From positions 1 through 64,000 of the forward strand of contig NKYR01000114.1 in assembly GCA_003184365.1 (NCBI GenBank): 64,000 nt of DNA, written 5' to 3'. Every line of letters begins with the position of its first letter. The first letter of the stretch is position 1. Below the pieces are notes generated by a model. That model did not search any database. It had not been told where the DNA came from and saw only the letters and a program-made list of their open reading frames with translations. Origin of the DNA: Evernia prunastri. Lineage: Eukaryota > Ascomycota > Lecanoromycetes > Lecanorales > Parmeliaceae. The position numbers and the translations under genes are program-made. Positions 33,311 through 46,286 of the stretch are shown piece after piece.

Positions 33311-34093
33311 GAGAATCTATTGTTGGGGAGAGTCTAACCGCCGCCAGCCGTCCCGATCATCAAATATACTGTAGCGTCGGTCATCATTAGCGATCTACAG
33401 ATGACGAGTCAGCCTTCTTCAATCCCTTCCGCTCAGATACCAAATATCCTCCTCTATTGCCGCTTCACCGTCTGATATAAACGCGTAGCAATGAAAAGCC
33501 TCTCAGCAGCAGCCTACGATACGATAGGTAGTTGAGTTGTGTCAGCCTGCAGATACAGGCAGTTTTTCATGTGTTGCAACCGGCCAATAGGAGGCCAGCT
33601 AGCCCGCACTAGCGCCGGTGACTAAGCAAGTCTTGGCAATATGCCACCATATTCGAAGCTTGCAAACACTCCATTAGATGGACATAATCAACTACATACA
33701 CACTACATCAGGCGCCCATTCGCTGTCTGACAAGTTGATTCCAAGACTTGTCATGTAAGACAACAATCCCAGCCTGGAAACAACATAGCTTGTGTTGTAC
33801 AAATAAGTAGTTCATAATCATTGCGGTCCTGGCTCGGAGTTGAGCATTTCCGATCCCGATAGATGACTAAGCACTGGAGCAGTCACGTGACTTGGTGGCC
33901 TTTCGTTCCCTGACAGCTTCGAATATCACGCGATTATCAGCTAGCAAACCCAAGACTCGTCTCAAACCCTATCTTCCTCTAAGCCAAATTCGCGGACAAT
34001 ATTCTTCCGAAACGCGTAAAGCCCAGCCGAATACTTGTCTCGCCACAGCTTCTTCCAATTTGGCAGCCCATTGGAGACGCAAACAGCTCCACC
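33311..34093. other. Upstream region of the dynein gene
   Basis: No gene supported. The frame at 33892-34164 overlaps the dynein start in another frame and is a shadow. Confidence 0.5.
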
Positions 34094-35953
34094 ATGAGTC
34101 GGCAGTCGACTTTCAAAGGCCCAATACCCACGAGTCAGAGCCAAAATGGCAGGCCTCAAAGTAATGGAGACAGTGAGAAAGGCATGTGGTCATCCATGCT
34201 GGACAGCGTTGCCAGTGGAAAGAAGCTGCCAGAAAAGAATTTGATAGTCCTGGGTCGGTCAGACGTGGTCACTGAGAAAGTCCAGACGCTGAAGAAATGA
34301 TAGGAGGGACTCCGGACACGCAGAAAGAGCTCATTGAGACTTTGGCATCTGATGCTTCCAATCGCCCCCAGGACCGACACAAGAGGAAGCCGGTGATTGC
34401 TAATGAGTTCGCTTTAGGATACACCTATCAGGATGTGCTAGATGCGGATCAAGAAGGTGAGGATCCTCAGGCTTCCTGGCTAGAAATGTGTAATTGACAG
34501 GGTCCAGATATACTTGCCAGACTATCAATATACTGCCTCTCCGAATCGTCGCCTGCCTTCGCTTCCCTCCTAAGACCGCTGTTCAGGCCACAAATCATAC
34601 CAGAGACACTTCTTGTAATAATACTTGATTGGAGCGAACCATGGCATTGGGTTCGGCAAATGAGAGATTGGGTTAAGATGCTCCGAACTATTACTTCATC
34701 CCTCGGCGATGCCTCTACGAAATCCATGGAGCAGACCATGAAAGAGTGGCAGCAACGAAAAAGAGGGATATCGAGCTATGATACCGGGGGCTCAAGTACA
34801 GGCAACGAGACCAACGTGACTCTTCCATTGAGTCAAGGAGAATGGGATGAGCCGCTGGGGCTGCCGCTCTGTGTAATCTGTCACGGGGTACGTTCATTCA
34901 TATACAACGTTGGTATCTTGCTTGGGGGCTGCGAAAAGACTGACATTGCGTGAAAACAGGCAGACAAAATTGATGCCCTTGAAGTAGAGCACGGCTGGAA
35001 AGAAGAGGAATTTGACTTCGTACTGCAGTTCCTCCGTACCATCTTGATGAAGCGTAAGTGCCCACAGTGAGATGCGATCTATCCAGTTGACGATTGTAGA
35101 TGGTGCATCCCTAATATACACCTCAACATCATTCCCCAACTCCCTCCCAACGCTCATCCACTCCACATTAGGCATACACTCTCAGCTAAAAAAGCAAACT
35201 CTCAAACACAACGTAATGGATAGGGACAAGGTCCTTGTCCCACCGAACTGGGATTCATGGGGCAAGATACGTGTCCTACGAGAAGGCTTCGACGTCGAAG
35301 GCACAAGCAGTGGATGGAGTACTGATATTCAGACTCTGGCCTCTGCCACAGCCCAAGGTGGTACAGAGACCAAGAACGCAGGAGCGGATTCCACAACAAC
35401 CCTAGAAGGCATTGTTCTCCCCACCTACGAGTCCATTATCCCTAAGCCCCACGAATACTCATTCAGCCAATCAAAGAGCCCAGGCATCGAAATATCGACC
35501 CCAACAACCCAAGCATTCCTCACAGCTCAACTCGAAGGCCTCGAAAAGCTCAAAGCCGAGGAAGAAGCGGCCGCTGCTTCCTCCAAACGAGATCCCAACA
35601 ATAGCACATTCAGCAATGCTACCAACAAGGCCCACGACGAGCGCGTACACGAGCACATAGGCCCGGTACAGGTCAACATGGGTGGTATACAAGTCGACGC
35701 CGACGACATGCTTAAGAAATTGAGGAGTAGGAAGGAGGGAGCGGAGAGCGGCAGCAGGACGGCAGAGGTGAGTACCGATAAAGTGACCAAGACCCCGGAA
35801 GATATGAAAGCGCAGAACGAAGCCCTGAATTCGTTCTTCGCGGGATTGGTGAAGAGAGGGCCGAGTGGGAGTCCGAGAGGTGTATCAGGGAAGAGAGACG
35901 CGAGTAGGGATAGTAGTGGTACGCCAAGTAAGAAGGCGGCTCCTAGAGATTGA
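34094..35953 (+). CDS. Cytoplasmic dynein light intermediate chain
   Basis: Five exons: 34094-34253, 34304-34456, 34508-34887, 34960-35053, 35100-35953; 546 residues; introns of 46-72 nt all keep phase. The N-terminal MWSSMLDSVASGKKLPEKNLIVLGG, then FALGYTYQDVLDADQED, SIYCLSE, ILDWSEPWHWVRQ, LEVEHGWKEEEFDFVLQFLR and LVPPNWDSWGKIRVL follow the light intermediate chain in order. The protein is a subunit of the cytoplasmic dynein motor and links cargo adaptors to the heavy chain. The usual P-loop is degenerate here (LGGTPDTQKE). The C-terminus is low complexity and charged, as in relatives. It converges on the MIT-domain gene with a 181-bp gap. Confidence 0.9.
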
Positions 35954-36134
35954 AATTTGCATATTTCGAGAGTAGAACAAGGCATGGTGCAGCGATTTGG
36001 CAGCATATTTGACGGTTAGCCCGCGGTCGAAATTGATCTTGCAATGACAAATCAAATGAAAGGGACAGGGAAGGGTTGATAGCTCTCCAAAAGACTTTGG
36101 TCATATCTCTCGTAGCTGATCCACATCCAGAAAG

Positions 36135-37717
36135 CTACTCTGCCTCCTCCCTGGGCCCTCCCTCACGCCTGACTCTCGCCCCCTCCTTCAACTTCTCCCA
36201 TCTCTCCCTATACCTCCCAACCACCCCCTTCAACTTCTCATTCTCCCTCCCCATCCGCTCCATCTCCTTCTTAGTCTCCCGGACCTGCTCCTCCAGCTTC
36301 TCGACCACGACCCCGGTGGTGCCCGCCTGCGACGCCGCTGGCGACTGCCTCATGCTGGCTTTGATGCTCTGGTGGAAGGCAAAGGACGAAGCCTGCGCGC
36401 CCATTTCGAACTCGTGCAGGCGCCTCGTGACCACGTCGAGGGTCGAGCGCAGATTGTCATTCTCAAGCGAGAGCTCCTCCATCGTCTTATTACCGCCCGC
36501 CACCTTCGCCCCCGCCTTCGCACCCCTCATGATCAGCGGACTGGGCGGGCCCGGCGTCTCCCTCGCGTCCACGAACTCGTCCATGTCTTCGCTGTTCCGC
36601 GTGCTCTCCCTGCTGTCCAGCGCGGGGAAGTTGTGCCGGTCTCGGGCGAGGATGCTGGCGTAGGGCATTGTGCCCCCCGTCGTGGGGACGACGTAGAAGC
36701 TCTCCGCGGCCCCGAGGTGGGTGTTGCCGGGCTCGTCGCGGATGGCGCGGAGCGCGGCTTTGGAGAAGAGGCGGGAGTACTCGGGTTCGGCGGTGGCGCG
36801 TTCGGAGGGCTTGGAGGAGGGCTGCTTGGTGGCTGGTGGTGGTGGGGGTTCGGCGGGTTGAGGTGAGTCGGAGGTCAGAGGGAGACCGGCGAAGGCGAGG
36901 GGGGCGGAGAGCTTTGAGAAGAGGGATTCGAAGGTTGAGTAGAAGCGTTGAAAGGGCTCGTCTGTTTTTGGGGTCACGGGCTCTTGGGAGATGGTGTCCG
37001 CGGCGGAGGATTCCTTGTTAGATGGGGTTTCTGGCATCATTGGCGCTTTCTCAGTAGCAGACGTGGGGGTTGTCTTCGAGGCTGCCTCTCCGAGCTTCGA
37101 CCTCCTTTGTGGAGTGAAGACCCTGCCTTCTGCATTTTGGTGGGCTAAGACGGGTGAAGAGGCTTGACCGCTTCCGCTCCTGCGCTGCTTGTTCGATGGT
37201 ATGCCACGCGCCGATGCTAGGTTGCTTGCTATCGAAGAGCTGATGTCGCGCGGCGGTCGATGAGCTGCGGGTAGACTTTGCGACGCAGGGCGGTACGGGG
37301 AGACATCCTGCGCTGGTGCAGGGGCCGGCGATGATGGCTGCTGAGGGGGAGCAGGCTTTGCATCGGGTGCTGTCTCCGGGTTTGAAGCGGCGGGATGAGA
37401 GTTGCGGAACTTCAGTAGCTGTGCGAGCTTCTCGTGGTGTTGCTCCAGCAGTTTCAAGGTACGAAACGCCTGGCCTTATGTCAGCCTCGGGAAACGGCTG
37501 TAGTGTTGCGAGGCCGAACCTCTGAGTTGTCTGTGCCTTTCGCAGCAGTTGCGAATTGTCCTGCCGCCAGATCATGTTCGTCGATAGCAGCGATGGGGCT
37601 GTTTGCTTTGGAGGCTCTGCGGGCATGGGTTTGCGCCTAGAGAAAAATTAATTAGTAGACGTCCTAGACGAAGCAGATAGCTTTGGGACATACCAAAGTC
37701 AGAGGTGAAGCGTCCAT
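36135..37717 (-). CDS. MIT-domain, proline-rich coiled-coil protein
   Basis: Three exons: 37717-37694, 37636-37520, 37469-36135; 491 residues. The first 24-nt exon encodes MDASPLTL. Intron boundaries GTATGT...CTAG and GTTCGG...CCAG keep phase. Residues ~9-65 (AQTHARRASKANSPIAAIDEHDLAAG... then LKLLEQHHEKLAQLLKF) form a three-helix MIT-like domain, which in other proteins binds ESCRT-III tails or microtubule-linked partners. A long Pro/Ser/Ala-rich disordered middle follows, then a C-terminal coiled coil (MEELSLENDNLRSTL; VVVEKLEEQVRETKKEMERM). Role in membrane trafficking is inferred from the domain only. It is divergent from the Lam gene across 280 bp. Confidence 0.8.
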
Positions 37718-37997
37718 TAAAACCAGACAATACTCGTCACAACAGCATCAGAGGGTGACAGATTGAATATGCTGCGGCTCTGGTGGTAGCAGAGGCGCGT
37801 GAAATCGGCTTGCCAAGTGCCAAGCTCCAGGCGTCATCGACGGCCTTGACAACACTGGTACGACCAAGTGTTCCCTCAGTCTCGTGTTAACTCTTAACCT
37901 ACTTTCACCCTACGCGCCTTTCTTATGCTTCTTAGTTCACTACACTATGGTATAGTTACAGTCATTTCTACACCCCTCGTTCTAAGGGCCCGTTTCA
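37718..37997. promoter_or_regulatory. Shared divergent promoter region (MIT gene / Lam gene)
   Basis: 280 bp between two divergently transcribed start codons, so both promoters must lie here or overlap. No specific binding site could be identified. Confidence 0.5.
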
Positions 37998-40900
37998 ATG
38001 GAGCCCTCTGCCACATCAAGATCCCCGGCGCCATCAACCTCTGAGCCAAAAGGCTTCAAGGGACTCGTTGCCAAAGCAAAACTCGGCCGAAAGGATGCGC
38101 CATCTGCGACTTCTCTCAATGGCTCCAGCGTTTCCGACGAAGCCAGCGAAAGAGGGGGAATCCGAAATTCGGTGGATTCGTTGATGGACAAAGTACGCGA
38201 CAGTAGAGGAAACAGTCTCGACGATGGACTTCCTTCAGGGCCAAGCAATCTGTCAAAACTGATACCAGGCCGCGTCAAGAAGAAGAGGAGGAAGCGCGAA
38301 GAGGCGGAGCAGCAATTACAGCAAGACACGGCTGACCCGCGTGGGCGCAGCGCCGAGGGACAGACTGCAACGTCCGCAGGGCCAACAACACTATCTGGCA
38401 ACAATAGAAGTCGAAGCGCGCTGAGAGAAGACGAGGAGGAAGATGGCGGAAGTCTGATCACCATTGAATCCGACACTGAACCGTAAGCAGGGCCCACTCT
38501 TCTTCTAAGTTCCATTGTCTTTAAGGGTTTGCCAAGCCTTCGGTGACCCTGAGCCTTGAGCCTGAATCCCTGAGAGGCGTTAAGCGCACGCCCGCAATCC
38601 GCTGCCGTGCGTCGACTGTCTCCAACTTTTATCTGTTGATGCAATAGGATCCCAACTATAGATCTCGACAATCGTTTCATATAACTGTCTCATTTATTCA
38701 TTTGTTGATTTATGCGCTGTTGCTTGCTTTTGCTGCTTCTTACTTGAGTCGTCGTGCGGCTTCCGCGAAGCCTTGTCTTGGAGTATTACCCAGCTCTACA
38801 CTGTTGGTACAAGGCTCTTGATTTGCTAACCCATATTTTGATGAAGATCAACTATCTCGCCTCCTCCTCTCGTGAGCCATCAATCGCACATTGGCTTCTT
38901 GACCTCCTCCTCGCCCCTGATCAACACCACCACCCACGGCGACGCACCAAGCAATCTCCTACTTGACAGCCCCACTTTCCAGAACCCTCAATATCAAAAG
39001 TCCGCCACGCTGCCGGTGACAGGCAGTACTACATCCTCAACTACGAATCTGGCACCCAACCATGCTGCTACGATGGACGTCAGGGATGGTGGGAGGACTC
39101 TTAGCACTAGAGATGGCAGTAGAAGCCGAGGGGTCTCGCCGGGTGCGAGGATAAAAGATGTGTTTGCGGTTGGATCCAAGAAAAAAGAATCAAGTCCTCC
39201 AAAGAGCCCAGATCGCGCCTCTGTGATATCCTCGGGGAGCGGAAACGCTCTTCAAGCTTTGTTTAGCAAAGATAAAAGGAATAGCATCAATCTGGGGAGA
39301 TCTTCCAAGGCTTCCGACAGCAAAGACTCGGTAGCCTCCATTCCGCAGAGCCCGTCTGCCAGTGTACGAGATATACCTACGATTGTCACAACTCCCAATA
39401 CGCCTACAAGTGCCTCGCTCGACCCTCCCGAAACGCACGTCACCCCACCAACACCAATCGACCAACGCCAAGATGTACCGAGTAGTCCGTCACTGAAGAC
39501 TAAGGCTGTCGGCGCCGCAGGTGTGAATCCGAATTCTACCGCATCTTCTTCTGGAAATACGATCGCTCATCGTCGCGTCAGGTCCGACTCGGGCACTCTG
39601 GCGTCAAGCAAGCTGTCGAATGTCATGTCTGCTCCGCTAACACCTATGGCTGAAGAGAAAACGCCGGGTGCTCGAACCCCGTCTCAAGGTTCGCAGGCTG
39701 GAGGGTTCTTCTCGTCTGTCTTTTCGGCCGCCCAGAATGCAGCCAATCAACTAAGCAGTACGATCGCGAACAATCAAACAAGGTCAAGAAGCTCTACACA
39801 GACAATTGAAGAGGACGGCGATGAGCAGACTAATGGAGTGACGGCTGTGGTAACGGAAGACGCGCCTGCTGACGAGCAAAAGCGGCTAGCGGTGGAGACT
39901 CTAGGTGCTGGTGACCTGAGTTTGAGCCACTTAGGGATAGGCTCCGATTCACCTCCGACGAATAATGGATCCACTACTACACTGCCGAACGGCTTTTCTG
40001 AAAGAGGCCAAGAAGGTTCGCTGGTTCACCGAGAAGAAGCTGCTGCCCAAGCAGAGAACGTTTCTGCTGCCCGTGCTGTCTCACAGGCTTACAGTCTAAA
40101 GCCAATGGAAGATCAGACGTCAACACCCGTTGCTGAAGATGTTGCGCCTGTTGCTAGACCAAGGTCAACCTACGAGGCGAGCATCGTAACAGGTGACAAA
40201 ACTCCTCCGAATGGAAGCATGTACGAAGGAAATAGTGGGTTTCGACGCAGTGGCAGCGTTCGTAGCCGAGTCGGTACCATCGCCAAACGACATCGGAATA
40301 GCTCTTCTGCCACAGGTGGTACCATTGCCGCAGCCATCGCAGCAGGGAACGCAACCTTGGCAAACCCAGGGGCCTCAGGCAGCACTAAACCCACCGGCTT
40401 TGCTGTAGCAAGCAAAAAACGCAATCGGGACTTCCATCAGTTGTTTCGTAGCGTCCCGGAGGACGATTATCTCATTGAGGATTACAGCTGTGCTCTGCAA
40501 CGAGACATCATCTTAGCTGGAAGACTATATGTCTCAGAAGGCCATATATGTTTTTCTAGCAATATCCTTGGGTGGGTAACCACAGTGATCATCAGCTTCG
40601 ATGAGATTGTGTCGGTCGAAAAAGAGAACACCGCAATGGTGTTCCCCAATGCGATCGCTATCCAAACCCTGCATGCAAGACAAACCTTCCGAAGTCTACT
40701 CAGTCGAGAAGCGACCTACGATCTGCTAATTGGAATTTGGAAGATCAACCACCCCTCACTCAAGAGCTCACTCAACGGCGTAAGGCTTGAAGGCGGGACG
40801 GGTGACAAAACCGAAAAGGTCGATCCTAGTGGCAGCGATGAAGCCAGTGAAGCCAGTGACGAAGAGGAAGAAATCTATGATGAAGACGAAGACGACGATG

Positions 40901-42394
40901 AAGGAACCGGCAGCTTCACTGAAGTGCCCGAAGGTAGTGTTGCTGGCAGTGAGCTGGCTGCTGATCAACACTCTAAAGCAGTCACTCGGAAAGTGTCGGC
41001 GATGGGCGTGGCAGCTGGTGCTGCAGCCGGTGGCGGGCCTACTCCGAGCGAGTCAAAGGCAGGCGAAAAAGCCACAGCCGCGAGTGCTGCAACCGCCGAC
41101 TTTCCAGGTCCAGCGACACACGCGCCGACCGAGTGTGGCGATGGAGCTTCTCACTATGAGAGGCCTCTCCAGGACGACATTATCCCAGCTCCCCTTGGTA
41201 AAGTCTACGCTATGGTTTTTGGCGCCGCATCTGGAGGTTTTATGGCCAAATGGCTTCTTGATGAAATTAGGGTAACCGATCTCACAATGGAGGATGACAA
41301 GAAAGGTCTCTCGGAAGAAACCAGAACCCGCAATTATCAGTATATCAAGCCGCTCAACGCTTCAATTGGTCCCAAATCAACCAAGTGTGTCGTTACAGAG
41401 ACTTTGGATTCTTTCGACATTGAGAAAGCCGTGTCTGTAACCCAGTCTACCCAGACACCTGATGTACCCAGCGGTAATCTCTTTGCTACGAAGACTCATT
41501 TCTGTCTAATGTGGGCCCCTGGTAACTCTACACGGCTTGTCATCAACTTCACGATTGAGTGGACTGGCAAGAGCTGGCTTAAAGGTAGACCGCTGCGCGT
41601 AACGTATCCCGGAAGATCAGATTGCTAACACAGCTGTGACAGGCCCTATTGAGAAAGGTGCAAACGAGGGACAAATATCATACTGCAACGACTTAGTCAA
41701 AGCGCTGAAGACAGGTGTTACGTCTAGACCGAGAGCTGGTACCAATGGCTCAAAGCTCAAGTCGAAAGGCAAGCGCAGGAAGGGAGATGCCGATCCTGCG
41801 CGGACATCCCCAGCGAGCGTGAAAGCTGTCGCCACTGGTACTCAACCCAAAGACAGCTCTTGGGGACTGTTCGAACCTTTGCATGGTATCCTAGGTCCCG
41901 TCGTCGATATCTTCAGTCCACTGATAAGCTCGAACATGGTCATTGGCTTTCTCTTATTTGTTATACTGATCAACTGGTTCCGTGGTCCTGGGTCCCCAAA
42001 ACCGGGCAATAGCCTAGCCTATGTTCCGACTGCACAGAAAATTGCAGCGTATGAAGAAATTTGGCGCAAAGAAGAAAGTGATTTATGGGACTGGTTAGAA
42101 GAGCGCGTCGGTATGCATGGCTTAGCATACCCAGGAAGCAGTGATCAAGACACAGTTGCCCAAGCAAGAAAACAGAGAGAGCAAAGCTTGAGAGATAAAG
42201 GCTTGCGTTCAAAGCTAGCGGATTTGAAGATGAGTGAGAGGGAGGTTGATCATGCGATCAGGGTCACTGAGGAGAAGTTGGGGATTTTGAAGAGGGCGGT
42301 TCAAGAGAAGAAGGGCGTGCAGGACGAGATGGATTCGCCTTCGCAGGCGGCTGATGAAACCAATCGCCCCGAAGCAGAGGTAGGAGACCAATAG
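37998..42394 (+). CDS. Lam/Ysp2-type sterol transfer protein (GRAM, VASt, TM)
   Basis: Three exons: 37998-38482, 38847-41584, 41643-42394; 1324 residues. The ~680-residue N-terminal part is Ser/Thr-rich and disordered. Residues ~688-800 form a GRAM domain (RDFHQLFRSVPEDDYLIEDYSCALQ is its start region; LYVSEGHICFSSNILGW follows). An acidic linker leads to a VASt/StART-like domain at ~933-1110 with PLGKVYAMVFG and LVINFTIEWTGKSWLK, the last codon split by intron 2. A membrane anchor (VIGFLLFVILINWF, ~1172-1188) and a short coiled coil close the protein. The family sits at ER contact sites and moves sterol between ER and plasma membrane. Intron 1 is unusually long (364 nt) but has GTAAGC, a CTAAC branch motif and a phase that joins TEP to SPPP..SHQSHIGF. 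Confidence 0.9.
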
Positions 42395-42705
42395 TTGTAC
42401 AGCTGAGTGATCAAGCATAAGCGAAGCCTATAATTATTCGTACCGGCAGACGTGCGTCGCAGTGACCAGGTATCACCCACGGTTCGCTTACAAGAACATC
42501 ACACCTTACGGACTTGGCTGCGAATTCCAGCGCTGTTCGCGCATATGTCATGGGGTGTTCGCCGCATATCGCTCTCTGACAATTATGCGACCAGGATCCC
42601 AATCGTCAACTCATTGCCTTTGTTTTCCTAGTCTGGCCTTCGGTCCTTGTGTCTCCTTCCAGGCCTCACAACCGTCTCTACAGCGACCAGCAATCAATCC
42701 CGAAT
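42395..42705. other. Spacer, nothing recognised
   Basis: 311 bp between the Lam stop codon and the next start codon; it should hold a terminator and a promoter. Confidence 0.4.
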
Positions 42706-43397
42706 ATGGCAACCCTCGCAATCTTCATGCTGACCTTGCTCCTTAGCTTATCCTCAGCCTACACAATCCCCCTCACTGGTCAAAGTCTCTCTAACCCATC
42801 AAATACCACGCTCTCATGTCCTAACTCTCCGTCAATGTAACTGCTCGCCCTTGCATAGTCAGCAATACGCAACATCATGATCACAGCACTAATGGCACAC
42901 CCAGACTCAAATTCCCCCCCGCACCCTTTCGCTATCAAATCCTGCGTTACTACGATTCCAAGACGAGCATCGTTTTTAGCGACTACGGGCCCGCCATTTC
43001 ACGCGATGACGCCGTACGAACGCTGCTGGAGGCGCAGGTGATAATCATGCGGGAGATGACGCTGAATCCTCAGCATGCCGATTTGCCTGTAAGGTCACCG
43101 AAACAACCCCGCTTTTGAATCACCTGCAGCCCAACTTTACTGCGAACGGCTGACCAGAGATGGGGGGCGCTTACTCAGGTTGGCCGCACGCGCGTTTTCA
43201 GCTATCGCTCTGTGAGGATAACAATAGAGCCGCAACCGGAGCTGAACCATGCGTACCTGGGACTGTGGTTGGCGGGGGCGTTGCAGGCGGGCATCGATTA
43301 TGGGTTCGTGGCGTGTCAGATGTGGTATGTGGATGATCGGGAAATCTTCGGTCCGGGGGGCTTCACGCTGGGGAGGGGGAGCTTTACGTTGGTTTAG
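42706..43397 (+). CDS. Small secreted protein, unknown family
   Basis: Exons 42706-42836, 42905-43088 and 43179-43397; 177 residues. The start MATLAIFMLTLLLSLSSAYT is a good signal peptide. The mature protein contains ILRYYDSKTSIVFSDYGP, an amphipathic helix with LLEAQVIIMREM, and a C-terminal region rich in aromatic and glycine residues (LGLWLAGALQAGIDYGF; MWYVDDREIFGPGGF). Only two cysteines are expected after processing (LSCPN, VACQM), possibly one disulphide. Intron 1 begins GTAACT, a weaker donor, but reading phase supports both junctions. No function assigned. Confidence 0.65.
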
Positions 43398-46286
43398 GAG
43401 GGGGCGGGAAGTGAGATGTGGATAGGTTGTTACAGTGCTGGATTGGGCTGGGGGTCATGTAAGGGACGAGAAGGGTCAAGTGAGAGGAGAGAAGTCCATT
43501 ACCCGGAATAAGGCATGGGATTGAGTCACTTCCGTGCGGGACGCCCGTTTCCCTTTAATCTGCTTCTCAGTCTTCTGCCGCTCCGTTTCTAGATACGCGA
43601 TCTCCTATTTATTCTAGGCGCCTTCCTCCTAACCATACACAAGCACCCATGCATGCAACAAGCACTCCCTCCGAGAGAGTGAACCCCGACCCAGCAACCC
43701 TCAGCCCTCGCCCGCTCCCATCAACCGCCACCCTCCATCTGAAGATACCAATCTCTCGTCTAACTCGGGCGTATCTCCCTACGTCAACGTCGTCAGTCAC
43801 CTCGGCCGCTCAGGCATCAGCTAATGGGGTTACTCATAGGCGTTCATCTTAAGCTTGTTTGAGCCTGGACGTTCGGGTCATCCCTTGCGAACTTGAGAGA
43901 AACTTTCAAAGCTTCATAAAGAGATTCGGCCACTTACAAGAAGTTTCAAAAAAGTGCATTATTAGCATGGTTGTGGAATGTGACAACGAAGGCCCGAAGC
44001 TTTTGAAGTCAGATCTGGTAATGATTTGGATCTTTATTGAAGGGGGGTGTTAGGTACTGTCTCGGTGCGGAGGATATGAAGCAGAGATATGCTAAGATAT
44101 TTTGCGAAAGCTGGCCTTCTCGTTTTGATCTTTTTGGTTTTCGTTATCGTAATCTCGATCCTTTCAATAACTGCGATACGAAGCTTTGATTCTTGAGAAG
44201 CTTTCTTCCTTTTTATTCTTCCTCAGTGAAGCGCTTTCTTCTCTGACCGTAACAGCATATCATGGAACCTCTCTAAAGTCATCTGCGCTCCCGCTTGCGC
44301 CTCAATATGCCCGTTTCAGCCGGGGTTTGATATGTTCCGACCCGTACGGCAAATTGCACACCTTCATCAAAGATAACGCGGTACGGGTTTGCCAAACCGG
44401 AGGCCGAAGAAGCACGGGACGACCGCTGGACCAGGGCAGAGCCGGGTGGGCAGTTCAGACTTGGACTTGGAGGTCGAAAAGTAAAAGCTTCGTTCGACAG
44501 CGTCGTTGAGTAAAGGGAAAGGGGGCGAGCGCGAGGTCAGCGTGGGCGGTCGTCGAGGTAGCGCGAGCGGAGCGGAGCGATGAGGGTGAGGTGGGGAGAT
44601 GGGAGATTGGGGCTTTGTGTTCGCTGGTGAGGGTTTGAGTGGTTGGGCGCTAGAGCGGTGGTGGACTGAAAGCCCGGGGGGAGTGGGGAGACGAGGGGGT
44701 TTCATGTATGTCGGTTGGGGTGCTTATGTATGTAGGTAGCTTTTGTATACATTTCTCCCTCTCCCTCCCTCTCTCCCTCTCTCCCTCTCTCCTCTCTCCT
44801 CTCCCTTCGTACGAGATCGACAAAACCTGTTCCACACGCCAGCCGACGTGCCCTTGCGCCGCAAAAGTTCCACATTGTTTTGCTGACGACAAACCCGCAC
44901 TGATCGTCCCGCGAATCTCGCTGTTGTTCCCTTCGTCCCGTCCTCTCATCGACGAAGAGACCAAAGCCGGGAACCCCAGTGTCTCCTTTTGGTTCTCCTC
45001 TGGTTCCTTTACCTTCTTTCTCTCCATCAGCCCCGCGGCGAGACAGACCTCCACTTTACACCCCTCGTGTGGGCTGATGTGGGAGTCCTCTGCTTTCATG
45101 ACCTTCGGATCGAAAAAGATCCGTCGGCGTAGACCCACTCGAACGGTAACCCTCCGACTTACAGCGAGCTTACATTTGCTGGCTTCAACGCGTTTAAAGA
45201 AAATTCGATCGAGGTCTTCACGAAGTACCGTTAAGCTTGATGACTGCAAGTTCTGAGATTCCCTTGTATAAACGGTCTTCTAGTGTCGAGAAGGAGACGT
45301 AGGAAGGCTGTTGAGGGAAGTTTCAAGGTCCTGAGATTCCTTGACGTCGTCATTGTATTTTATTTTCCGAGCCAGACGTTCAAGAAAAGCAGAGGATACT
45401 ATCTATCCAAGGATAGCAGTTGGACGATCATTTCCAAAATCATGAGCTACACTTACCATCAGCGATGGCAACCTCCATAAGTCGCGAGTACCCACCCGAA
45501 TTAGTACGGAAGAGCTGCATCCGGGGACCTGGCATACCAGAACCTTGTGAAAGGCCCAATCTCAATCCATTTACATTATCGCAGACTGAACAGCAGTGAA
45601 CAGAAAGTGCTCCCACAGAACTATTCTTTCACGAAAGATGCGTGGTTGATATGAAGCGTACAAAACGAACGCCCTCGCCAACAATGATATGCAGCCTTGT
45701 TGTCCGGATCTAGCGGCTTAGAACCTGTCCAACAACGGCTTTCGGTACTTGTGATAGCGCATGCATCTCCTGGATAAGTGTCAGGCGACATGTTCAGCTG
45801 CACCATATTCCAGATCTGTGCCAGGAAGATTTCCAATGCTCGTCGTGCCAGCTCAGATTATCTCTGACTAGGAGCGGGCACGTGTGCGCGCAGACGATTC
45901 CTGCCTGACGCACATTTTCTACTCTGAAGATAGGATGTGTCTAACGCTGGGGCTGTAGGTAATGATGATGTGAGTCGAGACGGTCACTAGGCGGGCTCAG
46001 TCCTCCAGAGCCTTTTCCGTAGACTCAGCCTCATGTGTATCTTTCTTCACGATTGAATCGCGGATTGTATTCTCCCGCGAGCTCTGGATTTGAAGTAGGC
46101 ACGGCGCAATTACACCACAACGCCAGGAAAGCGACTCAACTCCCGACAGTATTGCAACGGTGACTTTATCACGTAGTCAGTACACTCGCATCGCCGTACA
46201 CTTGTCGTGCGACAATCTTGAAGATCGTTCGCTCGCTCCAACATCGAACCAGATGGAACCCATGTTCAAGACACCATTCCTTCCCA
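43398..46286. other. Gene-poor 2.9-kb stretch with a pyrimidine tract
   Basis: No supported gene. A CT-rich tract (CTCCCTCTCT repeats) lies at about 44754-44808; the overlapping frames of ~180-200 residues on the two strands there are low-complexity by-products. A minus frame at 45621-45836 encodes 71 residues with four cysteines but has no signal peptide or splice support and is left as doubtful. Confidence 0.5.

Noticed and set aside
36372..37021. Plus-strand frames of 117-164 residues inside the MIT gene
   Set aside because: Arg/Gly-rich shadows of the minus-strand coding exon.
44650..45256. Overlapping frames of 182 and 199 residues on opposite strands
   Set aside because: Both depend on the CT/GA repeat tract, have no domain and no splice context; at most one could be real and neither is supported.
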